Source of the DNA: Rhopalosiphum padi
Taxonomy: Eukaryota; Arthropoda; Insecta; Hemiptera; Aphididae
Direction of reading: 5' to 3'
DNA: 64,000 nucleotides
NCBI RefSeq assembly: GCF_020882245.1
Contig: NC_083597.1
Coordinates: 13,612,581 to 13,676,580, forward strand
A program made the translations under genes and the position numbers. The notes under the pieces are model-generated. The model saw only the letters and a program-made list of their open reading frames with translations. It searched no databases and had not been told where the DNA came from. Below are positions 23,481 through 35,783 of the stretch, piece after piece. Each line of letters starts with the position of its first letter. The stretch's first letter is position 1.

Positions 23481-24529
23481 TTGATTTTTTATAATTTTGG
23501 AGCTTTAATTTACTTTTTTAGACATAAAATAAATACATACTTATTGCACAGGACAATCTGCTACACGCCGGGTGACGTATATGTATGCATATTTAATTCC
23601 CGAACGCGCGATGCATAAAATACGTGAAACCAAAAATACATAATCGTCATATTAGTATATTACCAGACCCATTTTATATAATAATTTATATTTATATTAA
23701 TTGTATAAATAGCATTTTTCATTTTTAACTGGCCGAGTACTTGATTAATATAAGTTTTTTTTATCCCTAACAAAAATAAAAAGTTTTCTGAAAAGACGCA
23801 TTAATATTTTTTTATAATTTTCTGAATTTTGAATTTTTATGACATTATTAGATATTCATTTCATATTTCTGCTCAACCGATTTTTGTTTTTTTTATAGTA
23901 ATTTAAAAACGAATAACTGTAGTTATTTGAAAATTTCAACAAATGTTAATGTTTGCATTTCTTATACATATAATAATTTTCAATAGGATAAAATAACAAT
24001 AGCATAATACCATAAATAGATGCATTTATTATATTTATATATTAATATTGCAAATTATCTGAACATATTAACATTATAACCTATATAAATAGTATGAGTA
24101 GGTATGTCCTTCTTTATTATATGTAGATCATAATCTATTAACTATTTAGTATGTAATAATGTAATATTAATTGAATGATTCAACTTTTAAATATTTTTAA
24201 AATTATTAATCATTTAGTACAGCCAACCCGTAAACTGCTGTATAGCTACTATAGTAGGTGACTAGTGACTACAATACAACATGTAGACTAGGTTAAGTAT
24301 GTAGCTATAACGAATTTGTACAATTTGAATTCAATTTTCAATGTATAATGCATTAATACATTGTATACAATGTAAAATTATGCTGGTCGAAGATGGTCTT
24401 ATTTGTTGGTGAGAAATTTTACCAAACAACTATTGAAAGTATAAAATTATAATTTAAAAAAAAAATTCAGGATATACAATTATTATGGTTTTACGTATGA
24501 AAATTAATTAGATACCAAAAGTTTCGTAT

Positions 24530-26000
24530 GCAAGACAGCTGAAATATAAAAATGAATCCTATAATATCACAAAGAGTTCTATAAAAAAAAACATATGATC
24601 TATCATATTATTATAATATTTGTCATCCATGGCAAACATCAATCGTCGTCATTTGTAGGAGACGATTAACCATTCTAATATTTTATTGAACAGTCGTCAA
24701 ACAACAGCCTTCAGTACATGACAAGTGCTCTCATTTTCATAAAAAATTTCAATAATTTCATTCTGAAGCGCAAAGAAGACGAATGAAGAAATAAGAGCTA
24801 GCTGTTTCTTCGGTGGCTGATGTGCACGTTTGAACTTTAATATGGCACAGCTTGATTTCGTCGAAAAGAGTCGAAGGATACTTACGTAGGTTAATTTTTC
24901 TATAATTTTAGGGTAGTAATAAATTTAGTTTTTATACTTTAAATAAATATTTATTGACTTGTACAAGCTACCACCCCGATTACTTAGAACTATATTTTAT
25001 TTCCGATAGCCGGCAACCGGCGGGTTATTGTATACGACCCGTTTTAAATTCTCAAACGATGAAATCTTTTTTTTAATATTTTATTATTTTAAAATTCTAG
25101 ATAATATTTTTTTCATAGTAAATAATTTAAGAATATAAAATTTTTATTTTTGTCTGGTCCGCAAACTGTTTTTAATTTGTGAATATGGTATGAGAGTTCT
25201 AAAAGGTTAGAGTTAATAAATAGCCAAGAATAAAATAAATTCGTCAATTATACCTTGGATCCTGGACGTAGCACAATGAATGTATATTGATTTTAAAATT
25301 TTCTATCTGTTATGAATTCATGTAGCAAATATGATATATTTAGTGCTTTGGGTAGTTAATAGTAAAATAAAATAAAAATTTTAGATATTGTCATAATATC
25401 GGAAATACTGGAATCATTACGCTATATATACTTGTATAATTTCGACAAAATTAATTAATTTAATAAGTTTTAGTTCAAAAATTCTAATCATAGAATGTTG
25501 AAAATTTTACCAACTGTCTACATTATGATTTCCTACAATTTTAAATAATTAAATTTTTTTTTTTTAAGCCAATAAAAATTATTGTTAGCAAATATGATTT
25601 AAAATTTAATACAGTGTTCCTCATCAGTCACTAAATTACTGCAATAAAAAAATGTATAGTCACGATATTATATTTTTATAAACGTTTATAATCAAAATTT
25701 TGACAAATTTTGTCTAAATCTATACAATTTTCAAATTATTTTTTCATCAGATATTTATATATATAATATTGTCTTTTTATATACAAGTTTGATATAGTAA
25801 TAATTCTCATTAGTTCTTTTAAATAATTAAATATAACAAATATAAAAGGTTTACTGGAAAGTCACATTATTTTTTACGACTAAAGTTCAATATTTTATGA
25901 CTTATTGAGTTCTAATTTTTCATCCCCAAAAAAAACTATTTCTTGTAAAACGATTTTGATATTCTATACATAGTTTAAAAACAAATAATCTTATACACCA
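24530..26000. repeat. Segmental duplication, copy A
   Basis: Shares long near-identical stretches in the same order and orientation with 26800-29290, for example CAGTCGTCAAACAACAGCCT, TTATTGACTTGTACAAGCT, CGGCAACCGGCGGGTTATTG, ACCTTGGATCCTGGACGTAG and GTCTACATTATGATTTCCTA. No coding function is recognised. A shorter sub-part (about 25720-25880) is repeated again, diverged, at 26130-26310. Confidence 0.9.
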
Positions 26001-27413
26001 ATAACTTAGTCTTAACTAATTTTTTATGAGAGTATTTCTTATTTATGTTATTATTTAAAAAATATTTTCAAACTATATATATATATATATAAACAATGTT
26101 CTTTATTTTTTTATTATTACAAATTTTTAAATTTTTTAAAATGTTCAAATTATTTTTTTCATTAGTATTCATATAAATATTTTCTTTTTATATCTACAAT
26201 TTTAAAATGTTTTATCGGAATTCTCATTAGTTTTTTTAATGCAAAAACAAAAATAAAATGGTCACTGGAAACTTATATTATGACTGTTTGAAGTTCAATA
26301 TTATATAATTGATATATAAATTAATAAAATATGCGTCTACATCGATTACATCATCCGAGTAGCTGATTTTTCATAAAAATGAATATATTTTATTTTAAGT
26401 TTAAAAAGTAAATTGATTAACTAAAGCATTGACTAGTGACTAGGTACTATTTGTTACAAGAAACCACAATAAACGAAATGTATGAAATTTTTCTATTATG
26501 ATAGGTGTCTTCAGACACAATATCTACAGACAGAGGTAATTGCATCTAATGTAATAGATAAGTAAGATTAAGTTAAAACACTGCGCGTGATTAGAATCAA
26601 AATAATGCAGAAATAATAACTTAGAAACATAACGATATTGATCATAATTCTTTTTTTTAAATACTTAAAAGTATAATTATTTTTATTTAGTTCACTATTT
26701 TCATAGATTAAATTAAATAATTTGTTATCATCTTCATTAGAATAAAATATTAATACTTTGCAATATCTATAAAGATTTGGTCTAGTTTATATGTTTCAAT
26801 TTTACGTATGTCAAAGAGCTAAAATATAATAATACATCCTATAAAATCACAGAGTTCTATAAAAAAAAAAAAATATAATATTTATTATCATCCGACATCC
26901 ATGGCAAACGACAATCGTCGTCATTTGTAGAAGACGATTAACAATTCTAATAATTTTATTGAACAGTCGTCAAACAACAGCCTTCAATACATGACAAGTG
27001 CTCTCATTTTCATAAAAAATTTCAATGATTTCATTCCGAAGCGTAAAGAAGACAAATGAAGAAATAAACTAGATATGTCTTAGGTGGCTGTGCACTTTGA
27101 ACTTTAATATGACACAGCTTGATTTCGCCGAAAAGCGTCGATGGATACTTACGTAGGTTAATTTTCCTATAATTTTAGGGTTGTAATAAATTTAATTTTT
27201 ATACTTTAAATAAATATTTATTGACTTGTACAAGCTGCCACCCCGATTACTTAGAACTATATTTTATTTCCGATGGCCGGCAACCGGCGGGTTATTGTAT
27301 ACGACCCGTTTTAAATTATTAAACGATGAAATCTTTTTTTTAATATTTTATTATTTTAAAGTTCTAGATAATATTTTTTTTTCATAGTATATAATTTAAG
27401 AATATAAAATTTT

Positions 27414-28408
27414 GGAACAAGTCTAGTTTAGCGACCACTCGAATTTTTCGATTTTTTTTTCGGAAACCTATGTCTTTTAACGAGTCTTAAATGATGGTGT
27501 AAAAATAAATTTGCGGAAACCATTAGTTTTGAAGTTATAGACTTACGAAGTTCACGATTTTCGGTTTTTTACCCATACGCGTGACACTATATTTTACATT
27601 TTTACCGTTTTTATATAATGAATTTTTTGGGGAAACCTTTGTATTTCAACGAGTTTAAAACGATAGTATAAAAATAAATTTGCGGAAATCATTAGTTTTG
27701 TAATTATACACTAGTTTAATCTAGTTTAGTGGCCACACGAAATTTTTACTGGCGTCATGCTAAAGCATCCATGAGCCAATACTGACGTAAAAAACGTTTC
27801 TACGCAGGGTACTTGGCAAAGTACATGTTTTTAAAATCGAGTCGGTTAAAAAATGTTGACCCTCTAGCAGAGTTTTTCGGGTTATGTTCCGTAGTATACG
27901 ACACTGTCGATGGAGTTAGAGACGACACTTCTGTTGAGTCTGCAGAGTCGGAATATGGAACCGGTTCTGAGGTAGAGTCTGGAGACGAATCCGAAACAAT
28001 TTTTTTTTAGTTTTAAAATAAAATATAAAATTTAAAAATTGATTTTACTTTTTGACAGTGTAACCCGTATCCTTGTATGGTTTTCAATGTAAAAAAAAAA
28101 CAAAAAAATATCCCTCGACTTGCTATGCAACACAACCTCAAGTAGGTCACAGGGTAAGTTATGTCGTATAGTATGTGCAGTGATTACACGTTTTGCTCCT
28201 CGGTGCAGTCGCTCTGCTCCGCAAATCGAAAATATCCCGTCACGCGCCTGAGTAAAAAACCGAAAATCGAGAACTTCGTAAGTCTATAACTTCAAAACTA
28301 ATGGTTTCCGCAAATTTATTTTACACCATCGTTTAAGACTCGTTAAAATACATAGGTTTCCAAAAAAAAATCGAAAAATTCGAGTGGCCGCTAAACTAGA
28401 CTTATGCC
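27414..28408. mobile_element. 995-bp DNA element with about 165-bp terminal inverted repeats
   Basis: The left arm starting GGAACAAGTCTAGTTTAGCG is matched in inverted orientation by the right arm (CGCTAAACTAGACTTATGCC at 28389-28408). The inverted match runs inward over the GGAAACCTATGT, TAAATTTGCGGAAACCATTA, AGTTATAGACTTACGAAG and CACGATTTTCGG blocks to about 27590 and 28238. A further diverged direct copy of part of the left arm is present at 27620-27750. Flanks AAAATTTT and GAAATTTC fit an imperfect 8-bp target duplication. The empty site is preserved in copy A at about 25147. The middle contains a short ORF and a polyadenylation signal. No transposase is recognisable. Confidence 0.85.
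27813..28010 (+). CDS. Acidic ORF inside the long-TIR element (unknown)
   Basis: 65 codons from ATG to stop; the frame is open from about 27792, so the peptide could be longer upstream (RKKRFYAGYLAKYM). The C-terminal half is strongly acidic and Ser-rich (ESAESEYGTGSEVESGDESE). AATAAAATATAAA follows the stop within 30 bases. It may be the last exon of a captured host gene, a remnant of an element-encoded protein, or chance. I recognise no domain. Confidence 0.3.
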   Translation: MAKYMFLKSSRLKNVDPLAEFFGLCSVVYDTVDGVRDDTSVESAESEYGTGSEVESGDESETIFF

Positions 28409-29984
28409 GAAATTTCTATTTTTGTCTGGTCCTCAAACTGTTTTTAATTTGTGAATATGGCATGAGAGTTCTAAAAGGTTAAAGTTAAAAAATAGCCAAG
28501 AATAAAATAAATTCGTCAATTATACCTTGGATCCTGGACGTAGCAATGAATCTATATTAATTTTAAATTTATTTAGTTTTTTTTTTTATCTGTTATGAAT
28601 TCTTGTAGCAAATATGATATATTTAGTACTTTGGGTGGTTAATAGTAAAATAACATAAACAATTTTAGATATTGTCATAATATCGGAAATACTGGAATCA
28701 TTACGCTATATATACTTGTATAATTTCGATAAAATTAATTAATTTAATAAGTTTTAGTTCAAAAATTCTAATCATAGAATGTTGAAAATTTTACCAACTG
28801 TCTACATTATGATTTCCTATACATTGTATAATTATAAAACATTTTAACAATTTCAAATAATTAATTTTTTTTTTTTTTAAGCCGATATAAATTATTGATA
28901 GCAAATATGATTTAAAATTTAATACAATGTTCCTCATCAGTCACTAAATTACTGCAATAAAAAATGTATAGTCACGATATTATATTTTTATAAACGTTTA
29001 AAATCAAAATTTTGTCTAAATCTATACAATTTTCAAATTATTTTTTCATCAAATATTTATATAATATTGTCTTTTTATATACAAATTTAATGTACTAATT
29101 CTCATTAGTTTTTTTAACCTAAAACAAAAATAATAATATGTTTACTAGAAAGTCACATTATTTTTTATGACTATTTGAAGTTCAGTATTATACCTATAAC
29201 TTATTAAATGTTTATTAAACACCCACCCTAAAAATAAATATTTTTTCTCAAATAATAGTTCAAAAACGAATAATCTTAGATACTTAAAACTTTAATTAAA
29301 TTAGAGTATTTTTTCAAAATATTTTGAAATTATGTTTATTTACGATATTTTGTTATTATTTAAAACATTATTTGTAGGGACATAAAAGTTTTGTGTACCT
29401 GTTATACTATACGCACACAATGACATTTTTGACATATGTAGATTAACCTTAAGATATTATTTATTCAAATTATTTTACGAAAGGGTTGTACCTATTAACT
29501 CAAAAGTATATAACAAGAATATAATACGGTATAAATTATATTTATTATTTATACAATATTATAATAATAATTATGATAAATGCAATGTTTTCGGAAAAAA
29601 TGTAACTTGTCAAACTTTACACAAAAAAAAAAAAATTAAATACTTAGCAATATCAATCAACATATAATATTATAAGTCATAATACATCAAAATTATACTT
29701 ATTAATGAAGGTTGACTGACTGTCTCTTTCAAATTCAAATTTCACACACTAATTACAGTAATAAACTTCATCACTAATGTATAAAGCAACACTGTAATAA
29801 TTACTTCTTTATCTTTAATATGTAATTTTTGATTATTTTGTAAAATGGTACTGAAAATTGAATTCCTCAAAGCATTGACTAGGTACTATTTGTTATATGA
29901 AACCATAATAAAGGAAATGTATGATTGTATTATTATCGTGTGTTAATATGTATTATTTGTATTATTCGCGATTATATTAGTTTA

Positions 29985-30145
29985 TTTTTTGTTTGTCATG
30001 AATTCTTGTAGCAAATATGCATCAATTTGGTACTTTGGGTGGTAAATAGTAAAATAAAACAAAACATTTCAGATCTTGCCATAATATCGGAAAAACAAAA
30101 AAACTGAAATAATTACGCTATATCCTTGTGTAATGTCAACCCGGA
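29985..30145. repeat. Partial fourth copy of the duplicated segment
   Basis: TCATGAATTCTTGTAGCAAATATG through GGTAAATAGTAAAATAAAAC and CCATAATATCGG to TTACGCTATATCCTTGTGTAAT parallels 25310-25440 and 28593-28730. It then passes directly into the foldback/tandem repeat region. Confidence 0.75.
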
Positions 30146-30237
30146 GGACGATTGGCAGCATCATTAAGAAGCACATCTGAATAACAAAAATAAATGTCAC
30201 AAGGCTGTGTTTGTTTAATAATATAATTTTTTGAACA

Positions 30238-30640
30238 GTAGTACAGTATATTATGAATATTTACTTAAATTATATTTAATTTTTATGGTTTTTTTTTCAG
30301 ATAATATACTGTACTACGGTTTTAGGTGTTCTTTTTATTTTAATAATACGTTGATAAATTACTAATTTTTTCAATTTTTTTTTCTTATCACAAAGCTAGT
30401 TCGTCTTTGTGTATGTTTAAATTTATATTTTTTTATAGTTATTGTGCTGTTTAACTTTCTTATAAAAGAGAGTGAGGAATTAAAAAGGTGGCCACCGAAC
30501 AGAAAGTTAAACTGCAATATACTATAATCTTTTTAGTTCATGTTTACATTTTTAACTGATAAATTATGAATATAAAATTTCAAATTAATTTAAATTCGAA
30601 AATAAAAGAACACCAACATAGATTTCTTAAACATTAAAAT
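30238..30640. repeat. Nested inverted repeats (foldback)
   Basis: GTAGTACAGTATATTA at 30238-30253 is perfectly inverted at 30302-30317. GTTTAACTTTCT at 30449-30460 is perfectly inverted at 30501-30512, and GGTGTTCTTTTTATTT at 30325 pairs with AATAAAAGAACACC at 30601-30614 around the same centre near 30480. The outer pair suggests a foldback or MITE-like element of roughly 290 bp next to a smaller hairpin. Confidence 0.75.
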
Positions 30641-30730
30641 TTTACTATAAATTTAAATTACATTTAATCAGCACATTAGTTGAAGTTTTATAGGAACCGA
30701 ACATTTGGCTGGATCATGATGGACTACCAC

Positions 30731-31212
30731 GGAGAATTTGTCATTGAGCTGAAGGAAAATGTGTCAGCACTCGGCTTCGTTTCAATCCGGAGGAAGATTG
30801 GCAGCATCAATAAGAAGCTCATCTTAATGTCAACTGTCCAAAGTATTTGTTTGTATTATATTATAATTTTTAGAATCGTAGTAGGTACAGTATACTATAT
30901 ATAATTATATAATATTTATTAGTGAAGAAGAATTCGTCACAAAGCTGATGGAAAATGTGTCAGCACTCGGCTGTATTTCAACACGGAGGACGTCTAGCAG
31001 CAACAAAATGAAATTCAACTGATAATCAACTGTCCAAAGGATTTGTTTGTATTATATTATAACTTTTAGAATCGTAGTAGGTACAGTATACTATATATAA
31101 TTATATAATATTTATTAGTGAAGAAGAATTTGTCACAAAGCTGATGGCAAATGTGTCGGCACTCGGCTTCGTTTCAACCCGGAGGAAGATCAATAAGAAG
31201 CTCATCTTAATT
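30731..31212 (+). repeat. 196-bp tandem repeat, about 2.5 copies
   Basis: The landmark GTGTCAGCACTCGG recurs at 30761, 30957 and (as GTGTCGGCACTCGG) 31153, an exact period of 196 bp twice. The intervening GAATCGTAGTAGGTACAGTA block repeats with the same period. A diverged related piece (CCCGGAGGACGATTGGCAGC) sits at 30140. A 74-codon frame starting at 30680 spans the first unit but is interrupted in the others; I do not call it a gene. Confidence 0.9.
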
Positions 31213-31399
31213 TAGTTGTCCCCCCTTTACGCATTAGCGCTCATCTCTCATCCACTCATCCAACACATTCACTATCGCCGGCCGGCAACACACATATATT
31301 AAACACATTATCCGTTTTATATTATATAATTTTATTAATACCTACATAGTTTAAGTTATTGTATATTTTTTTTTTATTATTTGAATGCATTCATATGAT

Positions 31400-31713
31400 C
31401 AGTTGTGTATTTAGGAATTTTAGGATAAGGGCAACACATATTTTGCCGCATTCCCCCCATTAAAAAAAAATTAAAAAACTTCTACGCCGCGCAATAGTGG
31501 TCAAACTGTTAATACCATAGAATACCATGTTATATAAATACTATAGTATTTTATACGTCTATGGCACACATGTGTTGTGAAAATTATTAATGATTGACGT
31601 CACTGCGCCAGTACTCATAAAGTACGAAATAAAAATTTGCCGCCCCTCTAAATCTTTAAAAATTTGCCGTTCTGGACAACAGAACCCAAAACCCCTACCT
31701 AAATACGCCCCTG
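31400..31713. mobile_element. hAT-type MITE with perfect 8-bp target duplication
   Basis: Starts CAGTTGTGTATTTAGGAATT at 31400 and ends CCTAAATACGCCCCTG at 31713 (inverted, CAGGGGCGTATTTAGG). CATATGAT flanks it perfectly at 31392-31399 and 31714-31721. The 314-bp interior has two unrelated open frames of about 65 codons that I consider chance. Confidence 0.9.
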
Positions 31714-32440
31714 CATATGATGCGTTCTCGCTTACAATGTGGATTAGGCCTACTGGGGACACCACAATAAAAAAACGCGCCTAGTGTAATACCTCATAAA
31801 GTTATTAAACAATACGGACAATGTTATTGTACGTCGTTTAATAATAAAGGTGGTGTGGAAAATTACCTAACACTGTTATTCTTATCTTATAGTTACCTTG
31901 CATACATTTTTTTTTATTAAATACCAATTAAATAATTATTTATATCAAGAAACGAGAAATATTATAAACTTATAAATAAGTCCAATATAAATTTATCATT
32001 AAAGGAATAAGTGGTCATACAATGCTTGTAAATAAGTATAGTCACCCTGTTAGGTTAATGGTTAGGTTTTAATGTACTTACCTATTATAATAAATAGGTA
32101 TTTGAGCAGGTTCTTTTAAAAATTATATATAAGTTCTACATTAACATAATCGATAATTCATATATCGTGTATATTAGAATATAATGAAACGTTACTACTT
32201 ATTTAAAACATCGAATCTAATATCATAATTAATGGAATTAGAGATTTTACTAACGCCATGTAACTTACTTATACTTCCTACTATTTCATAATATTTTTAA
32301 AATTTAAATTGTTATTTAAGTATTTTTTTTAGACAAGTTTTTTAAATTACCGCCGATTTCTGGGTACCTAAATGACGTGGGAGATTATAGTTAATATGGA
32401 ATCTAAATTTTCTTTGAGGTTCTAAATGTCCAATGGGATC

Positions 32441-32492
32441 CAGTTGACGTACGTGGATCTACTTGTCACGGGATCTAGGTGATACGTAACCT
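32441..32492. repeat. Second GATCYA-TTGACG motif cluster
   Basis: GGGATCCAGTTGACG, GTGGATCTACTTGTCACG and GGGATCTAGGTGATACG follow each other about 200 bp before the zinc finger start codon. A related cluster lies upstream of INO80B at 22863-22948, and TTATCAC/CCATGAA/TATAGTATT strings nearby are also shared. Confidence 0.55.
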
Positions 32493-32687
32493 ATTATTTT
32501 TTGGTTCAATGGTATAGCGAGTTGTTATCACTAAAAAAATTGGATAGATTATTTAATTATTTTCCCATGAAGTCATGAATTATAGTATTTGGTTTTTGGT
32601 TTGTGTGTACGATATAAAAAATATTAAAAAATTATTGTTTTCATAATTTTAAATTGTAATTAATAATATAATAACTTATTATAAGTC

Positions 32688-33453
32688 ATGTCGTCGGAGA
32701 ACATAGAGAAACTTCGATATTTACTTGCTCAAGGAACAGGGCATAAGCGTATGGACGATGAACTTTTCAAGAAATTCGATACCTTACATAAAATCTATAC
32801 AGTAGTTGGAGTTTTTGAAATTTTTAAAAAATCTGAAGAAAAAAAGTATACCAATAGTTTTTATTTAATAATATTTTAATCTTAGAAACAACTAAATTAA
32901 CTTTCAGGAGTGATGATAGCTTCTTATGCAATGTGGATGGTTGTGTTTCAAGTTTCACTTCAATGGCTGATTACGATTCACATTATAATTCAAATCATCG
33001 TTACACTTGCACTTACTGTCGTAAATTATTACAATCTGCACATCTCTTAGATTTGCATTTGAGTGAATTGCATGATAACTTTTTTAAAGCCTGCTCTGAA
33101 AAAAAACCTATGGTATTACTGAAAGTATTAATATATAATTATAATGTTTTAAATATTATTTTATATATAATTACAGTTTAAATGTTTCGTTGAAACATGT
33201 CAAACACTATTTTGGAATTCTGAAGAACGAAAAACTCATTGTATAGACATTCATAAAATGCCAAAGAGTTTCTTGCGGCATTATGCAAATAAGTAATAAT
33301 ACAAATAATTATTTATTTATACTATTACTGTCAAATTAATATATTTTCTTATTTTTATACTTAAGGAAAAATCATAAGAAAAACCAGAAAATTAAACCTG
33401 CTGAACCTCCAAATTTAGAAGGAATGTTAGATTCAAACATGGTTATAGATTAA
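32688..33453 (+). CDS. ZNF511: ZNF511-like C2H2 zinc finger protein
   Basis: Four exons: 32688-32845, 32908-33112, 33177-33292 and 33366-33453, all GT-AG and phase-consistent, 188 aa. Three C2H2 fingers are visible: Cys60/Cys65/His78/His83 (CNVDGC...HYNSNH), Cys87/Cys90/His103/His108 (CTYC...HLSELH) and Cys124/Cys129/His142/His147 (CFVETC...HCIDIH). The spacing C-X4-C, C-X2-C, C-X4-C and the linkers HRYTC, LLDLHLSELHD and MFKCFVETC match the pattern of vertebrate ZNF511, a conserved protein of poorly known function. The N-terminal 55 residues are hydrophilic; the tail after the fingers is short and Lys-rich (KNHKKNQKIKP), then NMVID and stop. The family usually has a longer C-terminus. A stray ATG-started frame without splicing would end after 63 codons, so splicing at 32846 is needed. 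Confidence 0.88.
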
Positions 33454-33623
33454 TTAAAAAAAAATTAAACTAATATACCCTATCAACAATATATTATATT
33501 ATACAGATAACTTTCTATTCAAGTGTTGGAAAACTAAGTATGAATTACTGTATGAATCAACAAAATTACTTACGAATTTGTCTTATGAATTATTATGTTG
33601 TACTCTTAAATTAGTTACTAATC

Positions 33624-33629
33624 AATAAA
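33624..33629 (+). terminator. Polyadenylation signal of the zinc finger gene
   Basis: AATAAA about 170 bases after the stop codon, followed by a TG/T-rich stretch at 33645-33670. Confidence 0.6.
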
Positions 33630-33669
33630 TGAAATATTATATGGTCTGAAAAAGTTTTTGTTCTTTCAT

Positions 33670-34570
33670 TTCACACAATTACACCAAATATATTTTATCA
33701 CTTTTGTGACTCATCATAATTTCTAATAGATAATTCTTGAAGTTCATGTTCAAAATCTTTATTTTCATCATTTATGGTTTATTTGGAGGTTTATGGTAAG
33801 AAACTTTCGTACTGTTGAGTAAACTATTCTAATTTCATAATGATTTATTGACCTCAAAAACAGACTTTTTGGGATTCTGTTAATTAACTTTTTATTAGGC
33901 ATAAATCATTATTCAATACTAATTTAAATAACCTTTAAATATGAAAAAGTTTTAGTTAAAAATTTATTGCAAGTACATCGATATATTTCTTAATTCAACA
34001 ATTTATTCCCCCCCTCAAGTTTCTTTTTTTTTTATATAAATTTTGTTGAAGATCCATCTCTGATATTTATTAAATCTTCCTTATTAAGGAAATCAATGAT
34101 TATTATAAAATTTGTCATTTTGGCCTAATATTATGTAGTTATAATATCTACTCAGTCATTTGTTTTTACAAAGCATCTATTATTTTCAATTTTAGTAAAT
34201 AAACAGATACATATGTTGTGATAGAATAAAAGTAATAAATTAGAAATATGTATAATTTCAAATGATGACCAGTTAATTACTTTATTTTGGTCATATATTT
34301 AGTGTGTGGGCTAAATATTCAAATTACTGTTATTTGTATAAGAGAATACAATTTTTAACTCTTACAAATAACTGTAAGTTTCTTGCATTTCCTATTGTGT
34401 CAATAAAACACTAGTCAACTATATTTAAATAAATAAAATGTATTTTGTGATGATGTAAATAATGTCAGGTTAACCACATTTAAAACCAAGTTATAATGAA
34501 TAAAAGTACATTTTAGTTTTCAGTAATTTGTGTATAAATATTTATGCTCAACCAAAAAATAAATGATTTT
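33670..34570. other. AT-rich intergenic spacer, nothing recognised
   Basis: No exon, RNA gene or paired repeat could be supported between the zinc finger gene and the pogo-like element. Confidence 0.45.
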
Positions 34571-34574
34571 TATA

Positions 34575-35006
34575 CAGTGAAACTTCCATATAATGAAGTC
34601 GCTTGGGAAACAAAAACAATTCGTAATATAATTGAATTTGTCAAATAGAATTACAAATTTTTTTTACATGACTATATATATTTTATATTCTATATTGTAT
34701 TAAAAAAAAATTAAAAACTATTGTAAAATAAATATCAAATACATATCATATTATAAATTTTATTACACATTTATCTATTTAATTAATTATTGAGAAATAA
34801 TTAGCATGTTTCGTTTATTTATTATTTTTATAAATTGTACTTTTTTTGTAAAATGTTTTGATTTCGTTTCCAAAAACGGGTTTGTTATCAAATAGTTTAT
34901 TAGTTATATAGAAAAATTAGATTCTTATTACAGAAATAAATTTATATATGATTAACAATAAAGGTCATGATTCTCCAAAATAATTAGTTAAATGGAAGTT
35001 TTACTG
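34575..35006. mobile_element. pogo/Tigger-type MITE
   Basis: Starts CAGTGAAACTTCCATATAA at 34575 and ends, in reverse complement, CAGTAAAACTTCCATTTAA at 35006, with TA on both sides (34573-34574, 35007-35008). CAGTGAAAC(C/T)TC-type ends and TA duplication are typical of pogo/Tigger elements. The 432-bp interior is non-coding. A related element is at 57564-58080. Confidence 0.85.
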
Positions 35007-35009
35007 TAC

Positions 35010-35783
35010 TATATTTTATTATTTTACTGCAGTCCTAAGCAATACTATGTATATGTAATCATTAAAGTATGTATACACAAAACAGTCAGTAGGTATACAA
35101 TATTTTATAATTCTTGGATCCAGAGGTAAACAAACCAGAGGCTTGACCATGGCCTATGTAACACTTTCCACGAGTACGTAAGAAAAGTAATAGCGAAGTT
35201 GCTTTCATAAAATAGCTCAATAGTAAATGGTAAGCAAACCAACATTTTGTTGTTAAACTATTATATAGTTCTTGTGAAAACAATTTTGTTTTAGACATTT
35301 AAATAACAGATGTCTATAAAGTATTAGTGTTTTAAAAACATATAAAAATAATAAATACAATAATTATTTCATTGATTTATACAAAATCTTATTTAATAAT
35401 ATCGTTGAGTTATCTATTGACAAAAGCTTTGAGAAAAAAATAATTTTTATATGTTCAACATATACTTATCATTTTTGTATTTAAATAAGTGATTAACTTA
35501 ATTTTTATTGCAAGTGAAAGGAATTAAATCTGTTAATTATAATATACATTTTTATTAATACAACTTATTAAATTAGCTGTGATATACATAAAGGACTACT
35601 CAAACACATTTAAATAACATAATTATTAAATTATCTGTTATTCAGATTTGTAAAAAAGTTACATAAAAAGTATAATTTTTTAAGTGTCTTTATTGTATTT
35701 TTTAATTTAATTCACTTATCCTTAGTAAAAAATAAAAAGTAATGAAAACAAAACTTTGAGACTAAATAGATTTAATACAAACA
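35010..35783. other. AT-rich spacer upstream of the TOM22 3' end
   Basis: No gene recognised. A 70-codon minus-strand frame at 35086-35298 has no recognisable domain or splice context and is not called. Confidence 0.4.

Larger units (their letters stand above)
26800..29290. repeat. Segmental duplication, copy B (interrupted by a 1-kb insertion)
   Basis: Matches copy A throughout except for an insertion of about 995 bp at 27414-28408. Alignment resumes on the other side with TTTTTGTCTGGTCC (25151 in copy A, about 28422 here). Small indels and point changes are frequent, so the duplication is not brand new. Confidence 0.9.
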
